Part shown: one piece after another, positions 62,583-64,000 of the stretch
Position numbering within the stretch: position 1 is the stretch's first letter
Layout: each line of letters begins with the position of its first letter
Assembly (NCBI RefSeq): GCF_009857815.1
Contig: NZ_WVVW01000001.1
Location: 1,612,001-1,676,000, forward strand
Source of the DNA: Pseudomaricurvus sp. HS19
GTDB taxonomy: Bacteria > Pseudomonadota > Gammaproteobacteria > Pseudomonadales > Cellvibrionaceae
Direction: 5' to 3'
Length of the DNA stretch: 64,000 nt
Notes under the pieces: generated by a model
Seen by the model: the letters and a program-made list of their open reading frames with translations, nothing else
What the model was told of the DNA's origin: nothing
The model's database searches: none
Program-made: the position numbers and the translations under genes

Positions 62583-64000
62583 TTATTTACTTGCCAGGTA
62601 ACTGCGCCAACCACCGAGATGGGTGATCTCCTGCGCACCCTCAATACCGTAAGGCTCGCAGATAAAGCCGGTCACCAGGGAATCGTCAGCCAGACGCACC
62701 TTGCCAATCCCCAGCGGCGCGGGAATGCCGGCAACAAAACTGCCGAACTCCGCCGCAGGTACAGACCACACTTCCACTTCAATCGACGAACCTTTCTCGT
62801 CACAGACCAGCCCCGGACGATAGGGCGGGCCACCCGCCAATGCGTACATCCGGTAGCAAGGCGCCGTGTGGGTTTTGCTCTTCAGCACAGCGCCGCGCTC
62901 GCGCAGCTGCCAGTTGAGCGGCAGGCCATCCAGGTGCGCACCACACACCACCACATCAATGCTGGCAGTCGCGGCGGTTACTGCACTGTCCGCGTACTCT
63001 ACCGGCATCTCCGATGCACCCAGCGTGAGTCCGGCCTGGCGGTGAACCCGGCGGGCAATGGAGAGCAGTTCGCGATCTTTAAACACCTGTCCCGCCAGCG
63101 TGATACCAAACGGCAGACCGTTAGTGGCCATCTGCGTCGGTACCGCCACCGCCGAGTAATCCAGCAGGTTCATAAAGTTGGTGTAGAGACCAAACTGGCT
63201 GTTACGCAGGATCGGCTCTGCCAGCATCTCTTCAATGGTGAAGCAGCGGCCGACCGTGGGCGTGAGCAAACAGTCTACCGAGGCCATGGTCTCGTCGCAG
63301 ACAGCCTTCAGCGCGCGCAGGCGATACTGGGCCTTGAACAGGTCCGTGGCTTTGGGCTTGCTGCCGGGCTCGATAATCTGCCGCACCACCGGGAAGATCG
63401 CGTCCGGGTTGTCATCCACCAGTGGCTGCGCTGCCAGGTAGCGCTCCGCCACCCAGGGGCCTTCGTAGAGCAGGCGCGCCGCCTCTTCAAACGGTGCGTA
63501 GTCGATCTCCACAAATTCGAAGCCCTGTGCCGCCAGCTCCTGCAGGGTTTTGTTATAGGCGTTCTCATAGGCTTCATCGCCAAAGAACTGCAACTGCGCT
63601 GGCGGGATCACACCTACCCGCAGATTGCCGCCGCGCTCTCCGTAGTGACGAGCAGCATTATTGAACGGGTTTTTGCGGCTGTAGGCATCTGTGCTGTCAT
63701 AGCCTTCGGCGACCGCCAGCACGTCATTGGCATCATCGGTATCCAGCGCAAAGATGGTAATGCAATCAAGACTGCGACAGGCGGGCAACATACCGCTGGC
63801 GGACAACAGGCCAATGGAAGGCTTCACTCCCACCAGGTTGTTAAAGCAGGCCGGCACGCGACCGGAACCGGCGGTATCCGTGCCGAGACTGAAGCTCACC
63901 AGACCCAGCGCCACAGACACGGAAGAGCCAGCGCTGGAACCACCGCTGACATATTCCGGGTTGAAAGAGTTCTTGCAGGGCCCCCAGGGCGAGCGGGTAC
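62583..64000 (-). CDS. Allophanate hydrolase (AtzF-like), 5'-truncated by window
   Basis: Amidase-signature enzyme that hydrolyses allophanate to ammonia and carbon dioxide in urea or s-triazine breakdown. The frame stays open to the right edge, so the N-terminus is outside. The amidase serine motif SGGSSAGSSVSVALG and FSLGTDTAGSGRVPA give the catalytic serines; the lysine is further upstream, outside the window. The C-terminal domain after about residue 330 of the visible part (VVVCGAHLDGLPLNWQL, SKTHTAPCYRMYAL) is specific to allophanate hydrolases. Urea carboxylase would be expected upstream (to the right). It fits a nitrogen-acquisition theme. Confidence 0.92.
   Translation of the reverse strand, partial: TRSPWGPCKNSFNPEYVSGGSSAGSSVSVALGLVSFSLGTDTAGSGRVPACFNNLVGVKPSIGLLSASGMLPACRSLDCITIFALDTDDANDVLAVAEGYDSTDAYSRKNPFNNAARHYGERGGNLRVGVIPPAQLQFFGDEAYENAYNKTLQELAAQGFEFVEIDYAPFEEAARLLYEGPWVAERYLAAQPLVDDNPDAIFPVVRQIIEPGSKPKATDLFKAQYRLRALKAVCDETMASVDCLLTPTVGRCFTIEEMLAEPILRNSQFGLYTNFMNLLDYSAVAVPTQMATNGLPFGITLAGQVFKDRELLSIARRVHRQAGLTLGASEMPVEYADSAVTAATASIDVVVCGAHLDGLPLNWQLRERGAVLKSKTHTAPCYRMYALAGGPPYRPGLVCDEKGSSIEVEVWSVPAAEFGSFVAGIPAPLGIGKVRLADDSLVTGFICEPYGIEGAQEITHLGGWRSYLASK

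Overview
The window is a GC-rich chromosomal segment from a gammaproteobacterium, probably a marine or aquatic relative of the Pseudomonadales/Cellvibrionales. The placement is by inference. It rests on the gene order argG-pyrC-rnt-peroxiredoxin-bfd, the rimI-holD pair, the ccoNOQP-ccoGHIS order, a Pseudomonas-type long DapD and a RegB/RegA (RoxSR-like) pair. There is no integrase, transposase, phage gene, CRISPR array or rRNA, and I found no tRNA. The content is core metabolism plus respiration and nutrient uptake.

Layout. (1) Bases 1-14,000: cobalamin. On the plus strand lie cobT (cut by the left edge), cobC and cobS. On the minus strand an operon of about 10 kb runs btuB, btuC, btuD, cbiB, cobD, btuF, bluB, cobQ, cbiA from a sigma-70-like promoter and a cobalamin riboswitch (about 13,725-13,945). 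Between the two arms is a PepSY/cytochrome b561 pair with a candidate Fur box. (2) 14,000-21,200: a PilZ protein, a MAPEG protein, exonuclease I, a MATE exporter, the RegB/RegA redox pair and a P-loop kinase. (3) 21,200-28,500: nitrate uptake (porin, nrtD, nrtB, nrtA), a membrane-anchored NIT-domain protein and a secreted protein with two NarX-like P-box motifs. Near-consensus sigma-54 promoters precede nrtA and the P-box gene, so this is probably an NtrC nitrogen-limitation regulon. (4) 28,500-34,700: rimI, a holD candidate, leuA with an upstream leucine-rich leader peptide, a SulP transporter, an isolated cyclic-nucleotide-binding-fold protein and gloA. (5) 34,700-44,300: the complete cbb3 oxidase set (ccoNOQP, ccoG, ccoH, ccoI, ccoS and a TauE-like protein with a His-rich tail). 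FNR/Anr-type boxes lie before ccoN and ccoG. (6) 44,300-54,750: argG, pyrC, rnt, a 2-Cys peroxiredoxin, Fur-controlled bfd, an aminotransferase, an orphan gene, an ArsC/Spx-family protein, dapD, dapE and a GNAT protein. (7) 54,750-64,000: a TonB receptor / YfiR / GGDEF-EAL operon, a DASS anion transporter, a YjgN-family protein and an allophanate hydrolase cut by the right edge.

How it fits together: the cell takes up corrinoids (BtuB, BtuF, BtuCD), makes its own dimethylbenzimidazole (BluB) and carries the amidation, side-chain and loop-assembly steps of B12 synthesis, under feedback from B12. It imports nitrate under nitrogen control and respires at low oxygen through cbb3.

The parts most worth a second look are the two output-less nitrate-sensor-like proteins beside nrtA, the TonB receptor-YfiR-GGDEF/EAL operon, the unannotated leu leader peptide, and a recurring pattern of short (13-24 bp) tandem duplications in coding and leader sequences, most strikingly at the start of cobQ.
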